Part shown: positions 30,103 to 38,628 of the stretch, in pieces
Position numbering within the stretch: the stretch's first letter is position 1
Layout: each line of letters opens with the position of its first letter
Source of the DNA: Methylobacterium sp. R2-1
GTDB taxonomy: Bacteria; Pseudomonadota; Alphaproteobacteria; Rhizobiales; Beijerinckiaceae
Direction: 5' to 3'
NCBI RefSeq assembly: GCF_014191355.1
Contig: NZ_JACHWM010000008.1
Span: forward strand, 124,001-188,000
Length of the DNA stretch: 64,000 nt
Position numbers and translations under genes: made by a program
The notes under the pieces: model-generated
Database searches by the model: none
Told to the model about the DNA's origin: nothing
Seen by the model: the letters and a program-made list of their open reading frames with translations, nothing else

Positions 30103-31392
30103 ATGAACCATCTTGGGGGCGTGCCGGGTCCGGCTCCGGCGCGGACAGGTGAGATCGCATTCGATCGGCGGGCTACGGGCCTCACCGGCATCGTGGTCAA
30201 GGGCTTCCTGCTCTCTCTGATCACCTTCTCGATCTACCGGTTCTGGTACATCACCAACCTCCGGCGCTTCTTCTGGAGCCGTACGGTCGTGGCCGGCAGC
30301 CCGGCCGAATATCTCGGTACCGGCAAGGAGCTGTTCCTCGGCTTCCTCGTGGCGCTCGCCATCCTGGTGCCGATCTACATCGCCCTGTTCGTCGTCGGCC
30401 TTCTGAGCCCGGCGCTGGCGGCGCTCGCCGCGCCGATTTCGTTCATCGGCCTTTTCGTCCTCGGACAGTACGCGCTGTTCCGCGGCCGGCGCTACCGCGC
30501 GTCGCGCACACGCTGGCGCGGCATCCGCCTCGGCCAGGACGGATCGGGCTTCGCCTATGCCGGGCTCGCCAGCCTGTGGTGGCTTGGGACGATCGTCAGC
30601 CTCGGCCTCGTCTTCCCCTTCATGCGCGCTGCCTTGGAGCGCTACCGCATCGACCACACCCTGATCGGACAGAGCCGGATGCGCTCGACCGCGACCGGCC
30701 GCTCGATCCTGCTGCCGTGGATGATGTTCTACATCGTCGGCCTGCTGCCGATCGTGCTCAGCATCCTGGCACTGTTGGCGGCGACCGGCTTCGACATCCC
30801 GAGCGATCTGCTGATCCAGGATCCGGCCACCGAGAAGAGCAATCTCATTTTCAACCCGGCCTACGACGGCACCCCGCTCGCGCATTATGCCAGCGCGGTT
30901 GGGATCGCCGCTTCCGTGTCGATCCCGCTGGCGCTTCTGCTGATCCCCTACTACCGCGCCCGCGAAACCCGGGCCTTCCTCAACGCGGCGCATCTCGGCG
31001 CGGCCCGGCTGACCTCCTCGCTCAAGGCGCGCCAGTTCTACTTCCCCTACCTCGTCTATATGCTGGCGGTGATCGGCTTCATTATCGTGCTCGGCATCAT
31101 CTTCGTTCTCCTCGTGCCGCTAATCGCCAAGGACGGAGCCAATCCGGGCATCCAGGCCTTCGTCATCGTCTCGACCGTGCTGCTCTATCTCGGCGCGATC
31201 CTCGGCACGAACGTGCTCTACGTCCGCATCATCACGGTACGCCTGTGGCACGCGGTGGCGACCACGATGCAGATCGAGAACCTTCCGGCCCTGGAGGCGG
31301 TGCTCGCCTCGACCCGGGCTCCGGCGAGCGGCCTGAACGAGGGGCTGGCCGACGCGCTCGATGTCGGCGGCGCTCTCGAGATCGGGTTCTAG
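30103..31392 (+). CDS. DUF898 (YjgN-like) integral membrane protein
   Basis: This 429-aa protein has about eight to ten membrane helices in two half-repeats. The family pattern is visible: ITFSIYRFWYITNLRRFFWSRT, then GIRLGQDGSGFAYAGL, with the second half carrying RARETRAFLNAAHLGAARLTSSLKARQFYFPYL. Function is unknown. ATG was chosen because GGGGGA lies 8 nt upstream; the frame continues upstream only through the repeat element. It is followed 7 nt later by an M48 protease gene, a pairing seen in other proteobacteria, which suggests a joint envelope-quality role. Confidence 0.9.
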   Translation: MNHLGGVPGPAPARTGEIAFDRRATGLTGIVVKGFLLSLITFSIYRFWYITNLRRFFWSRTVVAGSPAEYLGTGKELFLGFLVALAILVPIYIALFVVGLLSPALAALAAPISFIGLFVLGQYALFRGRRYRASRTRWRGIRLGQDGSGFAYAGLASLWWLGTIVSLGLVFPFMRAALERYRIDHTLIGQSRMRSTATGRSILLPWMMFYIVGLLPIVLSILALLAATGFDIPSDLLIQDPATEKSNLIFNPAYDGTPLAHYASAVGIAASVSIPLALLLIPYYRARETRAFLNAAHLGAARLTSSLKARQFYFPYLVYMLAVIGFIIVLGIIFVLLVPLIAKDGANPGIQAFVIVSTVLLYLGAILGTNVLYVRIITVRLWHAVATTMQIENLPALEAVLASTRAPASGLNEGLADALDVGGALEIGF

Positions 31393-31399
31393 GCCGCCG

Positions 31400-32539
31400 A
31401 TGGAGGCGATCACCACCGCCGGCACCTTTTTCGACGGAATCAGCGCCCGGCCCCGGCCGGTGACGCTGCGGCTGACGTTCCGGCTCGAGATCGCCGGCGA
31501 GGATATCGCCCGCGACTGGAGCCTGCTCGACCTGCGCGCCTCTGAAACCGCCCGACCCTTGATGCGGGTCACCCATGCGCAGGGGCCGGAGAGCGTCGAG
31601 TTCGCCGACGATCCGTTCGCGGAAGCCCTGAAGGCGCGCTGCCCCGACTTGAACCGGACCGAGAGCGAGGGCGGTCTCACCCGCCTCGTGCTCTGGTCCG
31701 TCGCCGCCGGTGTGTCCGTGCTGCTGACCGCGATCTACGGCGTGCCGGCGGCGTCAGGCTTGATCGCGCCGCTGGTGCCGCAGGCGATCGAGGCACAGCT
31801 CGGGCGCAGCGTCGATGGGCAGATCGTCAGCCTGCTCGACGATCCGCCACTCTGCAACGAGGCGGCGGCGCGGGCAGTCCTCGATCGGCTGACGGCGCGG
31901 CTCGCCGAAGGCATGGCTCTGCCGGAAACCCCGCAGGTGAGCGTGCGCCGCCATAAGATTGCCAACGCCCTCGCTCTGCCGGGCGGCCGGGTGATCCTGC
32001 TCTCCGACATCATCGCCAAGGCCAGGAACGGCGACGAGCTGGCCGGCATCCTCGCCCACGAATTCGGCCACGTCGCCGCGCGCGACCCGATGCGTTCGGT
32101 GATCACGGCGGGGGGAACCTCGTTCCTGCTGAGCCTCGTGCTCGGCGACCTCACAGGCTCGACGGTGCTGGTAACGGTCGGGCAGGCGGCAATCTCGGCG
32201 GGCTACTCACGCGATGCGGAGCGGGCGGCGGATGCCTTCGCCGTGGCCGCGGTGAAGCGGGCCGGCGGAGACGGGGCCGCGCTTGCCGCAATCCTGGAGC
32301 GCATCACCGACGCGGACGACGAGAAGCCGGACGCGATCTCGTTCCTGCGCTCCCACCCGTTCACGGCGGAGCGGGCCGCGCGGATTCGGTCGCTGGCCGG
32401 GGAGAAACCGGCCGGTTCAGGCATTCTGTCGGACGCGGAGTGGCAGAGCCTTCAGGGCATCTGCCCGAAGCCGGTCAAGCCGGAGGGGACGAAACCGGAC
32501 AACGGGAAGACCACGACGACGCCGACCAAGAAGCTGTAA
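31400..32539 (+). CDS. M48 family membrane metallopeptidase
   Basis: This 379-aa protein has an N-terminal ~95-residue soluble domain, one or two hydrophobic segments (about 98-125) and an M48 peptidase domain. The zinc site is HEFGH (about residue 220), the downstream Glu ligand lies in SRDAERAADAFAV, and ALPGGRVILLSDII is the typical preceding strand. A Lys/Thr/Pro tail closes it. It is expected to act at the membrane, on misfolded or damaged substrates by analogy with HtpX/LoiP-type proteases. It probably forms one operon with the DUF898 gene. Confidence 0.9.
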   Translation: MEAITTAGTFFDGISARPRPVTLRLTFRLEIAGEDIARDWSLLDLRASETARPLMRVTHAQGPESVEFADDPFAEALKARCPDLNRTESEGGLTRLVLWSVAAGVSVLLTAIYGVPAASGLIAPLVPQAIEAQLGRSVDGQIVSLLDDPPLCNEAAARAVLDRLTARLAEGMALPETPQVSVRRHKIANALALPGGRVILLSDIIAKARNGDELAGILAHEFGHVAARDPMRSVITAGGTSFLLSLVLGDLTGSTVLVTVGQAAISAGYSRDAERAADAFAVAAVKRAGGDGAALAAILERITDADDEKPDAISFLRSHPFTAERAARIRSLAGEKPAGSGILSDAEWQSLQGICPKPVKPEGTKPDNGKTTTTPTKKL

Positions 32540-32637
32540 AGTCTGGTTTCGTAAGGCCGAGGCCTTGTCAAAGGTGCAGGGCGTGCCCTGCCTCTTTCCC
32601 GAAGGGACGGCGCGCTGCGCCGCCCCATGTACCTCGA

Positions 32638-33021
32638 TCACACGATCGGACGCGGCAGCTTGCAGCTATCGAGCGCGGTCAGCGCCTTGGCGCGGGCGCT
32701 GTCGTTGAAGTAGCCGGTGGTGCGGTAGGAGGCGATCTCGTTCTGGTCGAGGGCAGAGAGCGTGCGCTCGGCGTAGCAGCCGCAGGGAGCGACGAGCGTC
32801 TCTTCGGCGACCTTCTGGAATTTGGCCTGAGTGACGGTGCAGGCGTGGCGCACGCGGCCGGTGAGGTTGGTCTTCGTGGCGGTCTTCAGCGCCGGATCGG
32901 GCACGTATCCTTCGAGCGAGGTGTACTGCGTCGAGCGGCCGGCGGAGTTGCAAGCGGCGAGCAGGGACACGAGACCAGCCGCGACGAGCAGGCGGCCGGT
33001 GCGCGAAAACGTGGGGCGCAT
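32638..33021 (-). CDS. small Cys-containing lipoprotein, unknown function
   Basis: The 127-aa product begins at an ATG that gives a classic lipoprotein signal with lipobox LAAC (about residue 23). The mature part is hydrophilic with four further Cys (HACTVTQAKF, APCGCYAERTLSALDQNEI, DSCKLP), which could form two disulfides. No family is recognised. It is encoded alone on the minus strand between the M48 protease and ndk. Confidence 0.75.
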   Translation of the reverse strand: MRPTFSRTGRLLVAAGLVSLLAACNSAGRSTQYTSLEGYVPDPALKTATKTNLTGRVRHACTVTQAKFQKVAEETLVAPCGCYAERTLSALDQNEIASYRTTGYFNDSARAKALTALDSCKLPRPIV

Positions 33022-33174
33022 GGAGCGAAAATCCGAAGAGAGACGGGAAATCGTCGATCGCTTCCGTTCTTCGGTCCGCCCGCCGCGCGCCGCTAGGGCA
33101 GGAGAGTCACACCCCGCAGGATTGCGCCAGCCTCGCATCTTCGGGGTCAGCCTCGCGCAAGCTTGAGGCTGCTT

Positions 33175-33205
33175 CTCGCCGGCCCCGTCACCCGAGGCCG
33201 GCGAG
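33175..33205 (-). terminator. hairpin downstream of ndk
   Basis: CTCGCCGGCC and GGCCGGCGAG form a perfect 10-bp stem with an 11-nt loop just past the ndk stop on the minus strand. No T tract follows, so it is either a weak or Rho-assisted terminator or a 3' stabiliser. Confidence 0.45.
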
Positions 33206-33213
33206 GGAGTGTC

Positions 33214-33636
33214 TTACGCGGCGATGTCGGCGTCGGTGAAGAACTGCGCGATCTCGAGCCGGGCGTTGTCGGCGCTGTCGGAGCCGTGGACGGTGTTCTC
33301 GCCGACCGACTCGGCAAACTGCTTGCGGATGGTGCCGTCGGCGGCCTGGGCCGGGTTCGTGGCGCCCATCACCTCACGGTACTTGGCAACGGCATTCTCG
33401 CCCTCAAGCACCTGCACGACGACGGGGCCGGAGGTCATGAACTCGACCAGTTCGCCGAAGAACGGGCGCTCCTTGTGCACCTCGTAAAACTTCTCCGCCT
33501 GGTCGCGGGTCATGCGGATGCGGCGCTGGCCGACGATCCGCAGGCCGGCGGCCTCGATCACGGCGTTGACCGCGCCGGTGATGTTGCGGCGGGTCGCGTC
33601 GGGCTTGAGGATGGAGAAGGTGCGCTCGTTGGCCAT
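33214..33636 (-). CDS. ndk: nucleoside diphosphate kinase
   Basis: This 140-aa cytosolic enzyme equilibrates nucleoside tri- and diphosphates. [18 protein letters not shown] is the canonical start, and the phospho-acceptor His117 lies in NTVHGSDS. Length and motifs are those of standard bacterial hexameric/tetrameric Ndk. It is transcribed alone. The 334-nt gap upstream to the DUF2147 gene shows no further gene. Confidence 0.97.
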   Translation of the reverse strand: MANERTFSILKPDATRRNITGAVNAVIEAAGLRIVGQRRIRMTRDQAEKFYEVHKERPFFGELVEFMTSGPVVVQVLEGENAVAKYREVMGATNPAQAADGTIRKQFAESVGENTVHGSDSADNARLEIAQFFTDADIAA

Positions 33637-33970
33637 GGTCCGGTCCGGTTCGTTGGAGAAAGGGGGCGCGCGACGCGCTGGATTGAGGGCGGCTCGAAAA
33701 CCACCCGGAGGGCTGCCGGCGCGCCGGGCTTATAGCGGCGGAGTGATAGCCCCTCAACCGACCGGCAAGCGCCGCGCACGGCGACAGGCCCATGCGGGTT
33801 AAGCGCGGCCTTTTTCGGTCCTGCCATGGCTTCAGCGCAACACTGCCGAAAAATCGCCGGATTGCGCGGGCTGAGTCGGCGAACGGTTCGCCTGCCCCGG
33901 CTCGCCGCCGGGACGATCCCTTCTCCGCAAGCCTCAGGCCCGTTTCGGGCTCAGTCTCAGGAGCCAATTC
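33637..33970. other. divergent ndk / DUF2147 intergenic region
   Basis: Promoters of both genes must lie here. No small gene, repeat or structured RNA was recognised apart from short GC-rich hairpins. Confidence 0.4.
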
Positions 33971-34501
33971 ATGCGTATCGCCCTCGGTCTCGCCGCTCTC
34001 CTGGCCTCGAGCACGGCCTTCGCCGGCCCCAAGGATCTCTCTGGCACGTGGCTGACGGGGGATGGGCGCGCCAAGATCCGCATCGATCGCTGCGGCCCGA
34101 GCGGCGGCAATGCCTGCGGCAAGGTGGTCTGGCTGAAGTCCCCGACCGACGAGGCCGGGGCGCCGCGCACCGATGCGAAGAACCCCGATCCGAAGAAGCG
34201 GGTGCGTCCGATCATGGGTCTCACGCTCCTCGACAACCTCAAGCCCGAGGATGCGGGCTTCGCGGGCGAGATCTACAACGCCGACGAGGGCAAGATTTAC
34301 CAGGTCAGCCTGGAGCGCGAGAGCGAGAGCGAGTTGAACGTGCAGGGTTGTATGCTCAAGGTGCTGTGCGGCTCGCAGACTTGGACCCGCGTGCCTGATG
34401 TGAACCAACAGGCCGCCGCAGCGCCGGTGGACGTGTCGGCCAAGCCCGCGAAGTCCGCCAAGCCGGCTCCGGCCAAGGCGCCCGCCGCTCCTGCGGAGTA
34501 A
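33971..34501 (+). CDS. DUF2147 family periplasmic protein
   Basis: This 176-aa protein has a Sec signal peptide cleaved after AFA (about residue 18). The DUF2147 core follows: DLSGTWLTGDGRAKIRIDRCG, CGKVVWLKSP and GLTLLDNLKPEDAGFAGEIYNADEGKIYQVSLERESESELNVQGCM, and a Pro/Ala/Lys-rich tail (about 142-176). The domain is a small beta-barrel of unknown function exported to the periplasm. AGGAG precedes the ATG. Confidence 0.92.
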   Translation: MRIALGLAALLASSTAFAGPKDLSGTWLTGDGRAKIRIDRCGPSGGNACGKVVWLKSPTDEAGAPRTDAKNPDPKKRVRPIMGLTLLDNLKPEDAGFAGEIYNADEGKIYQVSLERESESELNVQGCMLKVLCGSQTWTRVPDVNQQAAAAPVDVSAKPAKSAKPAPAKAPAAPAE

Positions 34502-34543
34502 CGCGCGTCGCACACGTCCACGGACGTCGCACGCATCGGAAAA

Positions 34544-34572
34544 AGGGCGCGCCCTCGCGGACGCGCCCTGAA
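34544..34572 (+). terminator. possible terminator after DUF2147 gene
   Basis: AGGGCGCG and CGCGCCCT form an 8-bp stem around a 10-nt loop, followed by a poor T stretch (GAAGTTTG). The rest of 34502-34867 shows no gene or repeat. Confidence 0.5.
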
Positions 34573-34867
34573 GTTTGCCTAACCTGATGGGGGTCACGGC
34601 CCACCGGAGCTAGGGCCAAGCTTCCGCGCGGCAACTGGCCGTGCGCCGCTGAAATGGCGAGAGCCGCTCCTTGCCTCCTGCGATTCCTGCGTTCTTTGGC
34701 CCCGCCAGCGCGCCTGTCATCGTCCTGTCGGATGTTTCAGCTCTCCGTACCATCGTGGCGCCCATGCAACCGTTCGGAAGCCTCGTACTTCTGCCGGTCG
34801 TGGCCCCATTACGGCGGCAACGGCATCTGCTAGGCCGCTCAACAGGTGGCGGCGGGGGCTGGCGCAA

Positions 34868-36979
34868 GTGTCCAAGGTGCGCGCGGGGAACATCCGGAAA
34901 TGTCGGGCGGCCTCGGCAAGCCTCGTCGCGGCCCTCGGCCTCCATGCCGGCACCGCAGCGGCCGCCGACCTCGCCGAGCGCGTCCGGCCCCGCTTCCTCG
35001 ATTGGTCCGGCTTCTATGCCGGGCTGCAGGGCAGCGCCGGTGCGTCCTTCGGCAACCACGATTTCGGCCCGACCACGATCGGACCGCGCCGCGTCCGGTC
35101 GATCTCGACGGGCGACGCCACCGGCAGCCGCGACCTCGGCGGCGACGCCACGACAGTGGTGGGCGGCGCCTTTGCCGGATGGACTTGGCAGGAGGGAGCG
35201 TTCGTCTACGGCATCGAGGCCGACCTCGCTGGCGCCAACCTCAAGCGTGGCGCGCGCTCCGACGCGATAGGCTTCGGCTATGAGGGGATTGATCCGCCCT
35301 TCGCCTTGGTTCGCGAGAAGACGGACGTGTTCGGCAGTGCCCGCGCACGATTCGGCTACGCCTTCGGCAACAACCTGATCTACGCAACCGCCGGGCTCAC
35401 GGGCGCCAACGGGCGGGTGCTCGCCACCTACCCGGATCTGACCGGAGGACCGACGGCGACGTTCGCCCGCGACGTCTCCTATCTCGGCTTCACGCTCGGC
35501 GCGGGCGTGCAGTTCGCGGTCGATCCGCATCTCTCGCTCGGGATCGATTACCGCTACAGCGACCTCGGCGAGAGCCGCCGCTTCGGCCTCGGCACGCTCC
35601 CGGGCTTCGATGGCGGGCCGGTGACGACCCGCACCAGCTTCGTCTCCAATCAGATGATGGCCCGGCTGATCTGGCACCCCCAGGCGCTGAACCTGGTGCC
35701 GGAGGAGGAGGACGAGGTCCCGAAGGACGCCCGCTTCTCGCTGCACGGCCAGACCACTTTCGTGAACCAGGGCGTGACGGGCTTCCGCTCGCCCTATCGC
35801 GGCCCGCAGAGCCTCGTGCCGGACCAGGCGCAGGCGACGACGACCGCGACGCTGTTCCTCGGCCTCAAGCTCTTCGAGGGCACTGAACTCTACTACAATC
35901 CGGAATTCAGCCAGGGCTTCGGCCTGTCGCGCACGCTGGGCGTGGCCGGCTTCGTCAACGGCGAGGCGCAGAAGGCCGGTGCGCCGTTCCCCAAGCTGCG
36001 CTCGAACCGCTACTTCGTGCGTCAGACCTTTGGCCTCGGCGGCGACACCGAGGAAGTGCCCGACGGGCCGAACTCCATCGCCGGCACGCGCGACGTCGAG
36101 CGCATCACGGTGATTGCCGGCAAGTTCGCGCTGGGCGACTTCTTCGACGGCAACGTCTACGCCCATGACCCACGGGTCGACTTCATGAACTGGGGCCTTT
36201 GGGCCTCCGCCGCCTGGGATTTTCCGGCCAACCTCCCCGGCTTCACGCAAGGCGTGATGGTCGAGTACAACCGGGCGGAGTTTGCGGTCCGCGCCGCCTA
36301 CACGCAGGTGCCGAAGGAGCCCTCCTCCGACGTACTGGATCCGCGCGTGTTCGAACGGGCCGGCGCCGTCATCGAGTTCGAGGAGCGCCACACGCTGCCG
36401 GTGCTCGACCAGCCGGGCAAGCTGCGGCTCGGACTGTTCTCGAATGTCGGCAACACCGCCAACTTCCGGCAGGTCGTGGCACTGACCCAAGCCGGCGCCT
36501 TTCCCGATATCGGCACCGCGGTGCTGGCGACCCGGGAGCCCCGGCGCAAGAGCGGCGTCTACATCAATCTCGAACAGGCCCTCACGCCCGATCTCGGCCT
36601 GTTCGCGCGGGCGAGCGTCAATGACGGGCGCAACGAGAGCCTGTCGTTTACCGATGTCGACGGCTCGATCTCGGGGGGGCTCTCACTCAAGGGCACGGCC
36701 TGGGGCCGGCCGCAGGACACGATCGGCCTCGGCGCTTCGGCCAACCGGATCTCGCCCTCCCACCGTGCCTATTTCGCCAATGGCGGGCTGGGCCTGCTGA
36801 TCGGCGACGGTCGCCTCGACAACTACGCGCCGGAGCGGGCGGTCGAGGTCTATTACGCGCTCAACCTGACGAAGGCCGTGACGATGTCCTTCGACTACCA
36901 GCACGTCGAGAACCCGGCCTATAACCGAGACCGAGGCCCGGCCGACTTCTTCGGAACGCGGCTGCACACGGATTTCTGA
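34868..36979 (+). CDS. tandem beta-barrel outer-membrane fusion: Omp25/RopB-like barrel plus carbohydrate porin
   Basis: The 703-aa product has a signal peptide (about 1-33) and two beta-barrel parts. Residues ~45-275 read like an Omp25/RopB-type eight-stranded barrel: WSGFYAGLQGSAG, VGGAFAGWTWQEG, FGSARARFGYAFGNNLIYATAGL and LGAGVQFAVDPHLSLGIDYRYSDLG. A short acidic linker (VPEEEDEVPKD) leads to residues ~290-703, which resemble an OprB-type carbohydrate porin (FSLHGQTTFVNQG, ELYYNPEFSQGFGLS, and a C-terminal YYALNLTKAVTMSFDYQHVENPAYNRDRGPA). The frame is continuous with no sign of error. It likely forms a pore in the outer membrane; the extra barrel is unusual. GTG start. Confidence 0.85.
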   Translation: MSKVRAGNIRKCRAASASLVAALGLHAGTAAAADLAERVRPRFLDWSGFYAGLQGSAGASFGNHDFGPTTIGPRRVRSISTGDATGSRDLGGDATTVVGGAFAGWTWQEGAFVYGIEADLAGANLKRGARSDAIGFGYEGIDPPFALVREKTDVFGSARARFGYAFGNNLIYATAGLTGANGRVLATYPDLTGGPTATFARDVSYLGFTLGAGVQFAVDPHLSLGIDYRYSDLGESRRFGLGTLPGFDGGPVTTRTSFVSNQMMARLIWHPQALNLVPEEEDEVPKDARFSLHGQTTFVNQGVTGFRSPYRGPQSLVPDQAQATTTATLFLGLKLFEGTELYYNPEFSQGFGLSRTLGVAGFVNGEAQKAGAPFPKLRSNRYFVRQTFGLGGDTEEVPDGPNSIAGTRDVERITVIAGKFALGDFFDGNVYAHDPRVDFMNWGLWASAAWDFPANLPGFTQGVMVEYNRAEFAVRAAYTQVPKEPSSDVLDPRVFERAGAVIEFEERHTLPVLDQPGKLRLGLFSNVGNTANFRQVVALTQAGAFPDIGTAVLATREPRRKSGVYINLEQALTPDLGLFARASVNDGRNESLSFTDVDGSISGGLSLKGTAWGRPQDTIGLGASANRISPSHRAYFANGGLGLLIGDGRLDNYAPERAVEVYYALNLTKAVTMSFDYQHVENPAYNRDRGPADFFGTRLHTDF

Positions 36980-37014
36980 CGCGACTCGTCAACACGACAC
37001 TTCGGCCGATGCCT

Positions 37015-37032
37015 CCGGCACCGTAGTGCCGG
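37015..37032 (+). terminator. hairpin after the porin gene
   Basis: CCGGCAC-CGTA-GTGCCGG is a perfect 7-bp stem with a tetraloop, 36 nt after the porin stop. It has no T tract, so a terminator role is tentative. Confidence 0.4.
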
Positions 37033-37226
37033 GCCGCATGTCCAGGATTTGCGTGACGGTCCCGGCCGGCGGCATCATACGCCGATCTCGCGCCGCGGCA
37101 CGGCGCTCCCCATATGAGGGCTCATCGAGGACGTGCGCCGCGCCTTGCGCTTCCGCCGGTTTGGCGTGATGCCGCCGGATCGGCCGCCCTCCCAGCCCCT
37201 CCTCCCAGCCCCGACACGGAGAGCCC

Positions 37227-38243
37227 ATGAGCTCCGGACACGCCCCTTCCTCGATGCCGTCCACGACCTCTCTCGAAGGCAGCGACGACGCCGTTCTGCC
37301 GTTCGCCGTCGAGGCGCTGGACTTGCGCGGCCGCGCGGTACGGCTCGGACCGTCGATCGACACCATACTACGCCGTCACGACTACCCCGACGCCGTCGCC
37401 CGCCTGATCGGCGAGGCGGCGGCGCTCACCGTGCTGCTCGGCGCCTCGCTCAAGCTCGAAGGCCGCTTCCAGCTCCAGACCAAGACCGATGGACCGGTGA
37501 ACATGCTGGTGGTCGATTTCGAGGCGCCCGACCGGGTGCGCGCCACCGCCCGATTCGAGGCGGAGCCGGTGGCGGCCCTTGGCCCGAAGGCGCGCGCCGC
37601 CGACCTGATGGGCCACGGGCATCTGGCCATGACCATCGACCAGGGGCCGACCCAGAGCCGCTATCAGGGCGTCGTCGCCCTTGAAGGGCAGAGCCTGGAG
37701 GAAGCCGCGCACCAGTATTTCCGCCAGTCCGAGCAGATCCCGACGCTGGTGCGCCTCGCGGTTGCCGAGCAAATGGAGGGTGGGGAGAGCCGCTGGCGGG
37801 CCGGCGGACTGCTTGTGCAGTTCCTGCCGACCTCGCCCGATCGGATGCGCCAGGCCGACCTGCCGCCTGGCGACGCGCCGGAGGGCCACGAGATCCTTAC
37901 CGGCGCCTCCGCCGAGGACGACGCCTGGACCGAGGCGCGCAGCCTCGTCGGGACTGTGGAGGACCACGAACTGGTCGATCCGGCGGTATCGAGCGAGCGG
38001 CTGCTCTACCGGCTCTTCCACGAGCGCGGCGTGCGGGTGTTCGACGCGCAGAACGTGGTCGAGCGCTGCCGCTGCTCGCAGGAACGGGTGATGGGCATGA
38101 TCCGCTCGTTCTCGGGCGAGGAGCGCCGGGACATGGTGGCGGATGACGGCACCATCGCCATCACCTGCGAATTCTGCTCGCGCCGCTACGTGCTCGACCC
38201 GGTCGAGGTCGAGCGGCAGATCGCTGCCGCGCCGGGCGCGTGA
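37227..38243 (+). CDS. hslO: redox-regulated holdase chaperone Hsp33
   Basis: The 338-aa Hsp33 protein is activated when oxidative stress oxidises its zinc-bound cysteines. The zinc ligands are CRC (about residues 280-282) and CEFC (about 314-317) in the C-terminal switch. The core domain shows LGASLKLEGRFQLQTKTDGPVNMLVVDF and the helix EEAAHQYFRQSEQIPT. It is slightly longer than E. coli Hsp33 because of an N-terminal stretch and an insert, as in other alphaproteobacteria. GAGAG lies upstream of the ATG. Confidence 0.96.
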   Translation: MSSGHAPSSMPSTTSLEGSDDAVLPFAVEALDLRGRAVRLGPSIDTILRRHDYPDAVARLIGEAAALTVLLGASLKLEGRFQLQTKTDGPVNMLVVDFEAPDRVRATARFEAEPVAALGPKARAADLMGHGHLAMTIDQGPTQSRYQGVVALEGQSLEEAAHQYFRQSEQIPTLVRLAVAEQMEGGESRWRAGGLLVQFLPTSPDRMRQADLPPGDAPEGHEILTGASAEDDAWTEARSLVGTVEDHELVDPAVSSERLLYRLFHERGVRVFDAQNVVERCRCSQERVMGMIRSFSGEERRDMVADDGTIAITCEFCSRRYVLDPVEVERQIAAAPGA

Positions 38244-38628
38244 GGGGACCTGTCCGCACGCTTGACGAGAACGGCCGCGGGAACCTGACTGAGCGCTTCG
38301 ACGGTGAACGACGCGATCGTGTTGGTCCAACGGCCACACGGTCGCGTTCGCACTCACGGTGATGGTCAGGGTCGGCAACCCGATCACGTCGGTCACCCGC
38401 CGCGAACGCGCGGCTTGAGCGCTGGAGGCTCGCGTTCCGGCGGTCTCGTGACCGGTCGCGACGCGGGCGGCAACTGAAAAGTTCGCATGTCCGGTCGGCG
38501 CCTGCCGGCTGATGAAAACGTTCTCACGAGCGTGATGCTGTTTGGACTCTCTCCATGTAAAGGGGAGCGCGGGCCTCATTCTTGCGGGCCTGCCCGTGCC
38601 GTCGATATCCGAACGAGGCGAACGAGCC
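38244..38628. other. intergenic region before edd
   Basis: 385 nt without a supportable gene. The minus strand is open but shows no recognisable domain. It presumably holds the edd promoter; nothing specific was recognised. Confidence 0.4.
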
